Below are positions 13,164-24,789 of a stretch of 64,000 bases of DNA, piece by piece. The first letter of the stretch is position 1. Each line of letters begins with the position of its first letter. Location of the stretch: positions 17,169,802 to 17,233,801 of the forward strand of contig OU452223.1 in NCBI GenBank assembly GCA_911728455.2, in the 5' to 3' direction. Both the position numbers and the translations under genes were made by a program. The notes under the pieces were generated by a model, which searched no databases, was not told the DNA's origin, and saw nothing but the letters and a program-made list of their open reading frames with translations. This stretch comes from Marthasterias glacialis (lineage: Eukaryota > Echinodermata > Asteroidea > Forcipulatida > Asteriidae).

Positions 13164-16100
13164 CTACAAGGAAAATTAAAGAGAGAAAGGATGTCAGTCT
13201 TTTACAATTTGTTTGAATCCCTCCCAACCTTTTGAACATTTCAAGACGTTGTCAATGTGTGGCTAGCAGAGAGTTATTGAATTGCCCGAATATTGGCCTT
13301 CCCTTTGAAAATACTCAACTGGTTCCATGTACCATAATCATTTCTTGTACTATTGATGTTATGTATTGACCGAACCATTTTAGTAAGTAAGTGCTGGGAC
13401 GCTGTCATCATAAGGTTTTGTACACAACGACACGGAAAAACTGTTGTCTTTTTAACTTGTAAAGTGAATCAGGTGTCTTGCTCAACGATTAACACAATTT
13501 TGCTGACAGGAAGCATGACCTAAAAATTTAAGTGTGATACACGCGGAAACTGCATGGTCGCATGCGTTACATAGGCAAGGTTTTCTGTCAGAATTTCAGT
13601 ATTCACTTTCCGTTTAGTTATAATTATTTAGTATGTTCTACATCGTCATGTCATGCTGTCAAGAAAACTGTGCAAGTTGTAGAGGAAGACACTTAATTCG
13701 CATAAAAAAAATGTAAAACAGAAGACGTTTTTTTCCATGTCTGTGTGTACAGAAACCTTGCACAACCAGTGTCCCAGCACTGGTGGCGGCGCGCGTGCGA
13801 ATTAAAATGGATTGGTCTATAGATACACCTGGGCTCAATTACATGGCGCTGCTCACCACAGAATTCTGCCCTTACAGTGCCCTGTAAAGTGGGCGATTGC
13901 CCTGTAAAACGGGTGATTCTATGGGCCGAAAGTGCAAAATTCTAAGGTAAGTGGCGCCGTGAACCCAGGACACAATTTCACTGTAGATGAGTTTTCACTA
14001 ATTCCATGGTGATTTGTACAGTATTGTGACATCACATTTTGATTAAGGACAAACACGAACAATTCAACGGTGAACTCATCTAAAGGTGAATCTCAACTCT
14101 AGTTGTGAAATCAGATTTTAAGAGAGATACATCCTTGTGGCAATGACAAAATGATTGCAACAAGTTAAAATCGGGGCCGAATTGAATAAAAAAGTAGAAA
14201 AAGATTATCAGCCAAAATACCATGTAATGTATTTTGTTTGTGACTGGTTCACTGCTAATTTTTGCTTAGAAGAATAATTTGCTAAGCACCATATTCTGCT
14301 TTGACAGCTTTATGAAACTGGGCCCTCGGCCCAATTTCATAGATCTGCTTAAGCACAACAAAACTATGCTTACCAGAATAAGGTTACCAGCCAAAATACC
14401 ATGACACATGTACAATCTGTGACTGGTATCCTGCTTATTTTTGCTTAGCAGAAAATTTCTAAGCAACATTTTCTGCTTAAGCAGCTCTATGAAATTGGGC
14501 CCTGGTTATATGTCTTAATGACTTCTGGTCAGGGAGCACTTACATCCAGTCCAGATTGCATCTTATCAATAAGGCTTTGGACGTTGGTCTCCATCTGCTT
14601 CCCATCCTTGGCACTGTTTACTTGAACATTCCTCCTCTCAGTTTGGTAGAGTGGCTTGGGTCGCCTTGGAGACAGGACTACATTGACGCCAAGGTTATCC
14701 GTGTTCAGGGGCCTCCTGAGGGTCTCCAACTCCTCAGACTTCTGGGCATTGTTGGCTGCGATGCTTTCTCCCAAACTACAATATTAAAAAAAAAATAACA
14801 ATTATGTTAAGTCATTTAGACCTCTTAAAAGCCCCAGCTCAACATTGTTAAGAAAGAAAAACATAAATGTTCACAGATTTACACACATCTTACATGGTAC
14901 AAAGATAATGATGGTAGAAAATGTTCCTTGAAACATGTCTGCCTAAAGTGTTATCGTTTTTTTAATAATGAATGCAATAAGATCCAAAATGAATTTTTGC
15001 CTCATGCAAGACGAAAACTCTGCCTAAGAATGCATACAAAAATGCTATGTGCATTTTTACCGTTTTCTCGCAAATGTAACAACGAAATGAGCTGAAGTTT
15101 TCACGGGTTGGTTTTAATCTTAATTTGTGCAAAGAATGGAAGGATTTACAGACACTTTACAAATGTTGACCTGGGGCTTTAAGTGACCTCTCAAAATCCT
15201 GGCATGCAAGTCTAACAACCACGTTGCTTGATGTCTAGGATCTAGCCACTCGCTCTTCCTTACAGCCATTTGTCTTATTTATGCCAAAGAGAAACTTACA
15301 CAATGGTAGGGAACTCAGGTAGTGTGGTTGCAGTGCTGATGAGCCTCAGTGCTGTCTGCACACTAACTCGCTGATCGGTAGTGATAGCATGAGCCAAAAA
15401 TGGTACCAGACGCTGATCCTGTACACATGAAAATGAGGACAGTATTCAAAAACCTCCCTTGACAACCAGATGTCAAAAGATTATTGGAATCATGTTCCTA
15501 CTACCTCAAAAAACAGAAATTATTTACACAAGCATACTGTCTCCAACTTGTTTTGTAAAACGGATATAATTTTTCGCCATGTTTAATTATTGTACATGCA
15601 TTGCTGTAGCGTCATGAGTTCCATATATTAAAATCTGTGCTTTATAAATCCATATAATATTGTTATTATTACGGGACAATTTTATCAAAAAGGGCTTGAC
15701 AAAAAAAGGTTGTTTAAGTATCTGGAATTGTTTTAATGGGTGACTTTGGAATGATAGGTGGCGCACAATTCCAAGAACAATGGCTATAACTGGTACGTCT
15801 GCTGCCATCTAGCGTCCTCAAAAGTCTCCCATTTAGGCTTAATTGTCAGTGTATGGGCCATCCTCAAACTTAACAGTGTGTTAGGTAAAAAATTGTCAAA
15901 CTGCTCCCACGTAACTGAAAACATGGCGTTAATTCCTACCTGCATGACTTTGACCAGAGGATGATCCAACTGAGGTAGGTCTCTTCTTAACTTGAGAAGT
16001 AGGTCCAGCAGGTGTAGAACTGTGCTCACACCAGCCTCGCTACACAGGACAATTACAAACAAATTTCAACTTAGGAAAGAGCAATGCTGTGCTGAAAAAT

Positions 16101-19100
16101 CTCCTTGAAGAAAAACAACATCAGCTTGTAAATAAAAATTGTTCAAAGTAGCTATACATAGCAAAGCTGTTATTGATCATTTATCCTGTCCGCCATTTTG
16201 GATCTGACTCCCAGAATGGCAGCCATGGTAGACACATTGTGCACAGGTGCATTCCTTGTTGTGCAAAGGGTCAATTGTGAAAGGATGTGAGGTATTTCAC
16301 ACACAAAGTAACTGTTTGGGGGTTTTTTTCAGACACTGACAGTTACTGATGTATTTGTTGTGCAAGAGGTTCACACAGTAAACTATGTGCCTCAAATTCA
16401 CAAGTGAGGTCAATCGTATGAGCCTTATGAATGAGGTTTACCTCCAGTCAGAGTCCACAGTCATCCTACTGAGAGTCAGGCCAATCCTGTTGTGGTTGAA
16501 CTGATGCTCGAGTATTTGGAAGCAGGCTTGGATGTTAAGAATATTGGCAACCTCTGTCCTCAACTCAGTGTCGCCACAAAGAAGTGAGAAAAGAATTAAG
16601 GATAACAACAATTTTAACACTCAAGAGTACAAAGACAAAACAGCTCAACAACTATTTTCAAGTTTGACCTACTAGTTCTGAACTTTGACCTGAATATGAA
16701 ATAAAGGATATTCATCAGGAGGTTGACGACCTTTGTCAGCTTGTTGCATCTGTACTTCATCATTGGTCCATCCAGCTCAGTGGGCGGAGTCAACTGCTCA
16801 GATGTCATGGGCAGTACCACGTCAACTCGGGGAGAGAGCTTGCTGATGAGACCAGAGTCTACCATCTCCTGCAAGGTGAAGGAAAAATTCAAACATTCCA
16901 TCATCACCAAAATTGTTGATGATTTTGAAAGTCATCTTCATGAAAGCCATTGACAGACAAAAAAACACCCAGGAAGGTGTACTTAAATATCAGCTGTGCT
17001 ATTTATGCTTTCATATTTTCCAAGATGTGCAAAAAGTTACTATCTGATTTTTTTCAGTGTTCTGAGAAATGTCTTCATTGTCTCTTGATGTTACTGTTTC
17101 TTTAATTCTTGTAAAACAAGGAACATCTTCACACAACTTGAAGAAAACATCAACATTAGGCCGAGTCCGAATTGGCGGCTACAGCTAAAGGCTTTTGCTG
17201 GATCGCCGCATCATCATGAATTGAATATAGGACAGCCTTTGGAACATCCTTAGCAACAGTTGTAGCTGCCAATTTGGATACGGCCTTAGTTTTCAACCAT
17301 AATAGAAAGCTCTATGGTAAGTCAAAGCTTGTTGCAGCCTAAAGCATTAACTTCGGATGAAAAAACAAACAAAGGCAAAATCAAAACTTACAAAATTGTC
17401 AACATACCTCATAAACCTCTTTCAGGAGCTCTATGGCCAGCAGGGAAACACTTTCATGAAGGTCCACAGGCTGAGAGGCCCAGGTGACAATGACCAGGAA
17501 TGGTTCGGAGGTAGACAGAGTCCCGGACCCCTGGTGGTGGGAGTCCACCTTCTGAAGGGTGGGTGTGGCCATCAGGTTCTTACAGACTGTGGGTCGAAGG
17601 TCAGTCACAACACAGAACGCTAGAAGAAGCTCAAAGATCTAATAATAGTAATAATAATAATACTCAGTTCTTATAAAGCGTTTCACCTACGGCCATCTCA
17701 AAGTGCTCATTATATTAAAGGACAGGTATTCTGAGCTGTATTTGAATAAGAAGACCCATTTATATGTTGTCGCCTTGTAAAGATTTACAAGGTGATGCCA
17801 GAAACACAGAGCCGAACCCCATTCTTGCCAGTGGGGCCAATCCATCAAAAAGAATTTTATGACATTTTGCTGGCAATGTTAAATAAAATCCAATGCATAA
17901 AATACCCTTGCTCAATTGGTCCACTTTCAAACAATATTTGAGCTTTTATCGCTTGCGCACAATTGAGCATCAAGTCATTTTATCCTTGAACAGGACAGGG
18001 AAAGTGTACCTAGAAATCTTTCAGATAACTTTCGCTGTGATAGTTTTCATGGTTACACGTTTAGTTTATTTTGTAGAAGATGAAACTACCCTTTGAATGA
18101 TTTGCAAAGTTGTTTTGTTTGTTTTACCAAAATGAAGCTTTGAGGTTGAAAACATAAGACAGATCAACTACAATTAGAAAATGTTGTTTTGTGTACGAAG
18201 AAAGTATTTGTTATGTGGGAAGTTGTGCACAGAATTTGCTCAACTGTACTGTCACCTCACACAAACAAAAGGTCAACAAAGTGGTTGAAATTAATAACAG
18301 CATACCTTTGGAAATAAAAACTAATATCTGTAATACCTACAGATAATTTCTTAACCTACACCTCTCTGTAAAATCCTTTCAAATCATGGTATTTACTCAC
18401 CTTGCTTACTGTTTCTGCTTCTTGAGTGGTTAATAATTTCAGTACTTGCTGCAGACACATCGGAAAATGTTCATACCTGAGTACAGAGTATAAAGAAATC
18501 TATTAAACTGAAAATCTATGAAGAAAAGACCTTCAACGCATTGAACAATTATGTAAGATCAGTAATAACAAAAAGGGAGGACAGAGAAATAAGCTGATGC
18601 CCTGGACGATTTCAAAAAATTTAACATGACGGTATATCGCCAAGATTTTTCCATTTTAGCCTTTGAGAAAGACTCTGCTAGGGTTGAAACGTGAGGCAAC
18701 TAACTTTGCGCAATATTTTTTCATTTCAACTACCCCATAGAAACGGTTAACAATGACTAAAACCAGCCAAAGAAACAATGTATCAGATGATAAGTGTCAA
18801 CTGACAAAACCAAGATCTGCATGACGTCTTAAACTTACACAATCAAAAAACGTTGAATCTTAGGGCTCTTGAGCAGATCCACAAATACATCCACAGCATA
18901 ACGTCTCGTTAAGATTCCTTCACCGTTCAGTAGAATGTTGAAAACTAACTGGAATGTCTGATTTATATTCTTGGCGCTAAAAAGCTGGAGGCAGAAAGAC
19001 GAGAAATTATTCAGGTTTGGATTCAAAGTCTTCTTGAATCTTGAATGACTGATAAACGATTATACTGACCTTCATATTATGTTCTGCAACATTTGCCACT

Positions 19101-22100
19101 GAGTTGATCAACTATTTGAAACTGTTCAATTGCATTGGTCAAGTGTATGGTAGAACAACTGTCTGTGCTCAGCACAAATCGTGTGTATGTGTGTACAGTG
19201 TAGATGCATTCACCAGATATCATATTGCAGGCTGGCATCTACCATTCAAAACCACAGCGGGTGACATTAAATGGTCAGACAGTAAGAGGGTTGACTGTGT
19301 AAATGAATTCACCACATGATATCATATCGCAAGCTGGCGTAGCTTTTTTATCATTCAAAAACAAGAAGTGGGGGCTTTCAAACAATTAAGAAGCCAACAA
19401 ATAAGCAGCCAGAGTTTCTGTAGGCTTTCTATAGCTGCATGTACAATGCTCAACGAACTTGTGTGGCATCCATGATCCAAGATGAGCACAGACATTAACT
19501 AAGACATACCTTTTCTCCCAGTTCTTCATTTAGACACAGATTGGAGAGAATGGAGAGGGAGAAGACAATGACTGTAAGACTGCTATGTGACAGGTATTGA
19601 ATCAGCGTCCTGTATAACAGCTTCAGATTATCCTGTACAGAGATTCAAGATTAACAATCATTATAAACTTGTAAACAAAAATTACAACGGCTTGATTGTG
19701 ATTATCAGAAAAAATGATCCCATAAAAAATAATATCAATTTTATTTTTGAGCAGGCAAATTTGTATGAACCAAAATTATCAAAAAGCAAGATTTGTCTGT
19801 TAAAAAATGAATTGTATATTGGATCTTACCATTGCCTTGATGTGTGTTTGAATTGCCACATTATGACGACACAGGTTAGCTAGAAGACCCAGACAAGGCA
19901 TCGTCAACTCATTCTCACCAGCTTGACTGAAAAGAAGCAGAAAACAAGTTTGTCTATTTGGTAGACAATGTCTTTTACTTCATAGACCATCAAATCATCG
20001 AGTCAGTGCAAAAGCATTGTATCTCGATTGTGCAGCAACATCGTATCTAGGTGCCTATTGGTTTTGTATGTACATCTGGGTTATTTTAAAGACAGCCGCT
20101 CATCAATGCACAACAAACAAATTCGTGCCACGAAAGATCACCTTTGACCCATGCACGCGTTGTACATAAACTATGTACGGGTACATGCCACAAAAATAGT
20201 CGCCGGGTAATGGTGACGAGTGGGCGTCTTTAAGTGAGATGCAACATTTTGAAACTCTCAAACCTGTGGTGGAATGTAAATGATATTTTAGGAGAAACAA
20301 AGTTTTTGCTCTGGCCCGATGAAATAAAGAGAAGAAATTAAAGAACTGGAGGCTTTGAGTTTTGTGCAACATGTTCAGAACAGATACATCAAGAGTGAAT
20401 ACCAAATAGTTCCAACTCATAAAACAATCAGTACCACTGATATTCACATTTTCCAATCTTTAATTGAAGCAGAATTTACACGGACGACTTATTTTATGCA
20501 GGATTTGAAACTCTGCATGGTGGAGATACAATCTAGAAAGGTTTGCAGTAGCCCCACCTACACGAAATCTCTCTGTGTGAATTCTAGTGGTTTTGATCCG
20601 TATATGCTCTGAACCTCTTCAGAGAAAGCTGACTAAAAAGGCAAAGATGATCAGAGCATACCGATCGAAACATTGAGTTGTTACACCACTGGTTCTTTTC
20701 AGAACCACTACAACACATGAAGAGCTGTTTTACGTACATTGTGTTACCGCAAGCCGTACTAGACTTCCTTATCCAAACATAACTCCTGATTGACATGCAT
20801 TTGATGGTTTTAAGATTACCCTTAATCCTTTTGATCCGGGTCAGATTAAACTTACACATTTGCGATCAGGAACCTAACTAGATCCTCCATGGTGCTGTTA
20901 AGATACGGGATACGGTAGTTATAAGTAATGCGTTGTAGAAGCTGCACACACTGAAAAATAAGAATTAACAAATAATTACATGAGCCACCTAAAGGGCTTG
21001 GCTGTAGATTGTAAACGATGTACATGAAAAGGTACATACTAGGGCTTGTAATTCCACTGCGCAAAGTGAAGTACTTTTAGGAATTTTAGCACTGGGGCAG
21101 TAACCTTACACCCAAACAAAACCAGTCGTTAAGTGTTTTCCAAACAAATACTTTCTTAATAAGAAGTGATCATTACTAACAGATTTTCAAGGCCAAAGGT
21201 TTATCAAATAATGCACAAGAAAGAAACGGTAATGGTCTTGTAAAAAGATTTTTAGTCCAAAGAAAGTTTGAGTTTTTAGGCCTGTAGAGCAGTAGCCTTT
21301 CGTCAAGGCTTTCGTGGCTCAGACAGCTATGTAGCCGCGAAGACCGACTTTGTCGTTGAATTATTAATTAAGTTTCAAACATAAATTATTCATAATAAAA
21401 ACGCTGAAAGGGACCAATCACAATGTGGATGAGGATATTGCATGCTTACCCCACCACTTCTGATTAGCTGGATATTTCGCTACCCCGTTAGGGTAGAAAA
21501 AATCAAGCTGATTTGGTCTGCGCTGTAGTGGCTTCGCAGCTGCACATTTTTATGTCTAAGCTACAAAGGCCTTGCAAAAGGCTAGTAGAGCAGAAGATAT
21601 TTTCACCCAATCATGCCCTGAATTATACACAATTTTATGTCTCCAATAATGGGTACATCTTGGTTCTATTTACACACATGTAGTGGGGCCCCATTATTCA
21701 AAAACTGTTTGAGGGTTTCTAGGGTGAAAAATCAAAACACAACGCAAACTTTGTTGAGCTTTTTAGGGGAAACTCGACTGACCTGTAGAATGACCTGCTC
21801 CCCCGTTGAGTCAATGTTAATCCTGAGGTAGGCAGCAAGAGATGCTGGAAGATTGTAGGTAGTTTGTAGCGTCTCACGAATCTCACTATCTGATGCTGCA
21901 TTGGAACAACAAAGGAAACAAGAACAAGAAAATTTGATTCTCGTTCTCTAAATTTCAAGTTTACATATCTTAAAACAAACCTTTAAAATTTTCACCACAC
22001 TGATCAAAAGAGGTCTTCAAAGTTTCTAAAAAAGTAGCAAAAAATGTTATGTTTTCTAAGTTTTCACCATATATTCTTTAAGAAGGCAACCATTTTGACA

Positions 22101-23529
22101 AGTTGTTTGTCTTTTTCACTTAACGATATGGCTCCAGCCCCTCTCCCCCCCCCCCCCCCCCCGGAAATACCACAACACAGGAAAAGAACATTAGGATTAA
22201 AATTCAAAAGAACACCTAACATTAGTCCATTATGGTTTAAACTCACCGAGATTGAATAGCAGGACCATTGTTCGCTGAGCCAACTCGATGGGCATCGTCG
22301 GTTCGTTCAAGATGTCTACCAGACAGGTCAGGCATTCCGTCGGCAGAAGCTGCTTGGTTGAGAAGAAGACAAGCGGCTTTCCCCTGGCCGACACACCAAT
22401 CAAGGTCTGTGTTTACATGTAAGAGGAGAAAAAACTATATTTTTGATAGATGAACAAGTGTGTGTGCTACGAGAATCAAGTGTGCTAAAAAACAGTTTTC
22501 ACAAACAATTTTTTTACCGGGAATTTTCTTGAATCTAAAAGAATCCAACAGCACATTACTGTACTCAACATCCAAGCCTGTGAAACCTTAAGAAGTTAGT
22601 ATGCACATTTCCAGACTGTGAGAAAAAAGTCCATCAAAAATGAAGTGAAATATGCAGTTGGATTTAGATAGATATGGAGTGGATGCATGTACATGTATGT
22701 CTTTTACAATAACGATAAAAAAGTGAATGGAAACAAATTCTAGAATTGAAGTCAACACACAATCAACATTAAACAAAACTTTTCAGAAGGAGGTAAGATT
22801 TCAGCCATTAAACATTTTAAATCAAATCAAATATGAATGTGTTTCTTGATTCAAACATTTGTCTTGAGGAAAGATGGACTCTCATGTTACATGTATAAAA
22901 TTGTAGATATCTTGGTAGATATCTTCCTGAATATTTCACAACTTTAACAAGGAAGCCCGCCGGGATGTGGAACTATGTTAAATTCTTAAAGGTGTTGTGC
23001 TTTGGGGCATCTATGGTGCACTGTGGAAGTTTGTTGCATTTCCTAGCAGTTCTATGTATAAAGGATTGCAGGTAACTGAGTGTCTGTCCAGGCATTTTTT
23101 TCAATGAGGTGTCATTGTTGGAGTCTATGAGACCTTGCTGGTTTTAGGGCGACATCTTTTGAACGTCTCACACAGTAATAAGCATTTTCATGGTCTTATG
23201 TGCCATCTTGTTCAAGGGGCAGATTTGTTTCATTCGAACACTCATATATGTAGCTGTCTGTGACTCGGCGCTCAAACTTTAACCCACCTTCCCAACAAAT
23301 GCATGAAGCTTGAGCACCGAGTGGCAGAGGGCAATGAATGTTCAAAATAAACAAAAATGCCCCTACTTAGCAACATGACGCAGAAGACCATGAAAGTGCT
23401 TGGGTCTTATCGTTTGGTTGTACTCACATCTAGCTGTCTTTGTAGTTGCACCAAATTACTGTCGCTTTGATTATTATGATACTGATTGGCTGCAAGAACC
23501 ACAGCTTTCACCACCGCTGTCGCCTCCAT
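8110..23529 (-). CDS. CIP2A: CIP2A, PP2A inhibitor (20 coding exons)
   Basis: This is the orthologue of cancerous inhibitor of PP2A, which restrains PP2A-B56 and, in vertebrates, also works with TOPBP1 on mitotic DNA breaks. Exons in order: 23428-23529, 22247-22406, 21783-21895, 20856-20950, 19830-19926, 19510-19632, 18839-18984, 18401-18476, 17408-17638, 16712-16868, 16442-16583, 15940-16039, 15300-15418, 14544-14775, 13101-13163, 12562-12672, 11704-11891, 10693-10806, 9095-9317, 8110-8259. They sum to 2742 nt, or 913 residues plus stop, against about 905 in human. Phases agree at every junction. Diagnostic matches include [25 protein letters not shown] and [10 protein letters not shown]. 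The start was chosen because [10 protein letters not shown] aligns with the human N-terminus. All introns are GT-AG except intron 10. Confidence 0.96.
8525..8735. repeat. Dispersed repeat, copy A
   Basis: This segment contains a GTTTAAACACGCCA block, then GTGCACAGAGCACGCACA, a TTTGTTTCACCCG block and GTCAGGCTGGACGGG. The same order of blocks recurs at 38360-38900, where it is split by extra sequence, and part of that extra sequence recurs at 9985-10330. It lies in CIP2A intron 19 and does not code. Confidence 0.6.
9508..9682. mobile_element. MITE with CRE-containing inverted ends, copy 1
   Basis: The terminal inverted repeats begin ATAGACCTTATGCA and run about 25 bp with few mismatches. Each end includes a palindromic CRE, TGACGTCA (9524-9531 and 9660-9667), and the interior holds AAGATGGCGGC (9645-9655), the YY1-type motif. 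A sister copy is at 49388-49554. It is flanked by TA on the left, but the right TA is not intact. It lies in CIP2A intron 18. Confidence 0.75.
9985..10330. repeat. Dispersed repeat, copy B
   Basis: Shared blocks with 38510-38700 include TTATTGTGTAA, CCTTTGTCCTTTTGTT, CCACCATTGTTTAT and GGCTCAATGG, in the same order and orientation. It is non-coding and lies in CIP2A intron 18. Confidence 0.55.
11111..11343. repeat. Two-copy tandem duplication, 112-bp period
   Basis: CTAGAGTTAC recurs at 11111 and 11223. The intervening sequence (GGACTGACCAATGGG, then AAATGGCCAAAATGG, then CAGCAAACTTATGCACAAAT) is repeated almost unchanged. It lies in CIP2A intron 17 and any open frame across it is fortuitous. 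Confidence 0.85.
11892..12071. repeat. ATT microsatellite and A24 run next to CIP2A exon 17
   Basis: An (ATT)n array occupies about 11894-11917 and an uninterrupted A-run 12048-12071, within very AT-rich sequence continuing to about 12400. On the minus strand the array is (AAT)n ending AAAG, which forms the acceptor of exon 17. Confidence 0.85.
13830..13978. repeat. Degenerate fold-back element
   Basis: It begins CCTGGGCTCAATTACATGGCG and ends GGCGCCGTGAACCCAGG. These ends are roughly inverted repeats, and the interior also has complementary halves. It looks like a diverged relative of the GGGCCCAATTTCAT family at 14328 and 26099. Confidence 0.5.
14195..14503. mobile_element. Fold-back MITE, full copy preceded by a half copy
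   Basis: The segment 14328-14503 is bounded by GGCCCAATTTCATAGA on the left and its complement TCTATGAAATTGGGCC on the right. CTGCTTAAGCA lies just inside both ends, giving arms of about 29 bp. The 130 bases before it repeat the right half (GCCAAAATACCATG, then GTGACTGGT, then TTTTTGCTTAG, ending CTTTATGAAACTGGGCCC). It is non-coding and lies in CIP2A intron 14. Confidence 0.75.
14544..23529 (-). CDS. CIP2A: CIP2A armadillo-like part (exons 1-14, residues 1-631)
   Basis: Residues 1-631 are helix-rich and leucine-rich and align with the human armadillo-like dimerisation region, which ends near residue 560, plus the following linker. Best conserved are residues about 126-260: [41 protein letters not shown] and [12 protein letters not shown]. 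Exons 13 and 14 carry the LGESIAANN motif and then a less conserved, proline-containing linker ending [11 protein letters not shown], which matches the start of the human tail. Introns hold MITEs (15736-15832, 17157-17291) and a C18 run at 22145-22162. Confidence 0.92.
15736..15832. mobile_element. Short MITE with GGGTGACTTTGGAATG end
   Basis: The left end GGGTGACTTTGGAATG and the right end CTCAAAAGTCTCCCAT are imperfect inverted repeats. A second member with the same ends lies at 50278-50420. The distance to CIP2A exon 12 is about 100 bases. Confidence 0.6.
16584..16711 (-). other. U12-type AT-AC intron 10 of CIP2A
   Basis: This 128-nt intron starts ATATCCTTT (16711 down to 16703), which is the minor-spliceosome 5' splice site. 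It has TCCTTAAT (16602 to 16595) as a near-consensus branch site and ends CAC at 16584, with the branch A about 12 nt from the end. Joining 16712 to 16583 restores an isoleucine codon and gives KVVNLLMILCGD, the same length and pattern as human KAIEVLLTLCGD. No GT-AG pair I examined gives that alignment without inserting extra residues. Confidence 0.88.
17157..17291. mobile_element. MITE with GGCCGAGTCCGAATTGG ends
   Basis: The ends GGCCGAGTCCGAATTGGCGG and GCTGCCAATTTGGATACGGCC are inverted repeats. Related copies, with interior GGCTAC/GTAGCC-rich sequence, are at about 39789-40005 and 49131-49291. Confidence 0.65.
17639..17665. repeat. Trinucleotide microsatellite forming the CIP2A exon 9 acceptor
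   Basis: The plus strand reads CTAATAATAGTAATAATAA and continues for a few bases. On the minus strand this is a TAT/TTA array ending in TTAG directly before exon 9 (first base 17638). There is no conventional polypyrimidine tract, yet the exon starts exactly where the homologous protein requires. Confidence 0.75.
20529..20780. repeat. Dispersed repeat shared with 52200-52345
   Basis: The blocks TTCTTTTCAGAACC, GAAGAGCTGTTTTACGTAC, TGTGTTACCGCAAGCC and TAGACTTCCTTATCC correspond in order to a diverged copy near 52225-52330 in EXT2. It is non-coding and lies in CIP2A intron 4. Confidence 0.45.
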
Positions 23530-23939
23530 GTCTGCTCATATGTCGCAGACTGCTATTAACAATATTAAACCTGGTAGTGAAAAACAAAACAGTTATCATT
23601 TAACATTATCACTTAGTATTCTCTGTTAGATAGGTATTCAATTTCAAGCTGATAATGAGGTACATAGTTGCAAAACCCTCCAGAAATACTTCAAATAAGT
23701 CAGTGTTTTGCATTAGAAGATTAACCAATTTAGCTTGATTGAAAATCTTCCATAAATAGTTTTCTTTTGTATGAAAATTGAATCCAAAAATGAATCAAAT
23801 TAGGGGGACACAAAAAAAAACAGTTTCAACCCAAATAGGTACCTAACTAAAGGTGCCTAACCTAACTAAAGGTGCTCATAATAATGTGGAACTTAAGTTT
23901 TTAATTCTTCCAAGTTGCAATGATTGTGACTAAGCTTTA

Positions 23940-24355
23940 ATAGACCAATTGTGCAACCCGCATCACGTGACCTATTCTGGGTAATACATGTAAACAAACA
24001 CGACGTCCTCCATAGGAAAGTGCAGTACGGTACATGATGATTGTTGTATTTGTTTATTCGTTTGAGGCTTTTCCTTCTTGAAATCTGTGCAAAATATTCC
24101 AGAGAACTTTTGTACCAGAGACCTTCGAGTGGCTGATAGTTTATGAAACAGTAATGTGATTAATATCAATGTCACAACATACAACTTTAATAAAATGGCT
24201 TAGTAACTGTGTTATTATTACCAAAAGCCGACTGTTGAAGTGACTCTGTTGGTCGTGGCATGTATTTGCACATAGTTTGCCATCAGCTCAGATGTCGTAG
24301 TACCCACAATAGGTCACGTGATGACATGTAAACATTGGTCACGCAATCGGTCTAT
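23940..24355. mobile_element. MITE with E-boxes upstream of CIP2A
   Basis: The ends ATAGACCAATTG and CAATCGGTCTAT are inverted repeats. Further in, both arms carry ATCACGTGACCTATT, so the E-box CACGTG occurs at 23964-23969 and 24315-24320. The left flank is TA and the right flank TG. The proximal end is 411 bp before the CIP2A start codon. Confidence 0.7.
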
Positions 24356-24789
24356 TGTGACCCTACCATAGAGTACCTATCATCACAATTCTATATGAAT
24401 TATGACTGTAAATGTAATCTGTTTAAAAAATAAAACTTAAATCTTTCTGTTGAATTTTAAAAAGTTACATGCAACCATTCCTATGTAGCCCCATAAATAG
24501 GGCCAATTCACTTTGTATCCTTGGCCCTAGCACCAAATGCAATCCATTGTTTGTTCCCTCAGTGGTTTTAAACCTGCTGCGTTCCTGATCACAAAACTTA
24601 CTATTTATACTATTTATGGGGCTAACTCCTTACCAGTTCTTTTTCATAAGTTGGTGTGGTTGCAAATGGAGGATTTCAGATTTAAACAATCAAAATAATG
24701 AACAATAAATAATTAAACAAATCCGCATACAATTTAAAAAATGTTCAGATGCAAATCTGAAACTTTCATTCCCATGCATGGCCTTACAT

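Noticed and set aside
16614-16712. Read-through of CIP2A exon 10 or a GTAGGT-AG mini-intron before exon 11
   Set aside because: Both add roughly 20 residues absent from the family, and the canonical donors nearby have the wrong phase. The AT-AC intron gives an exact-length match.
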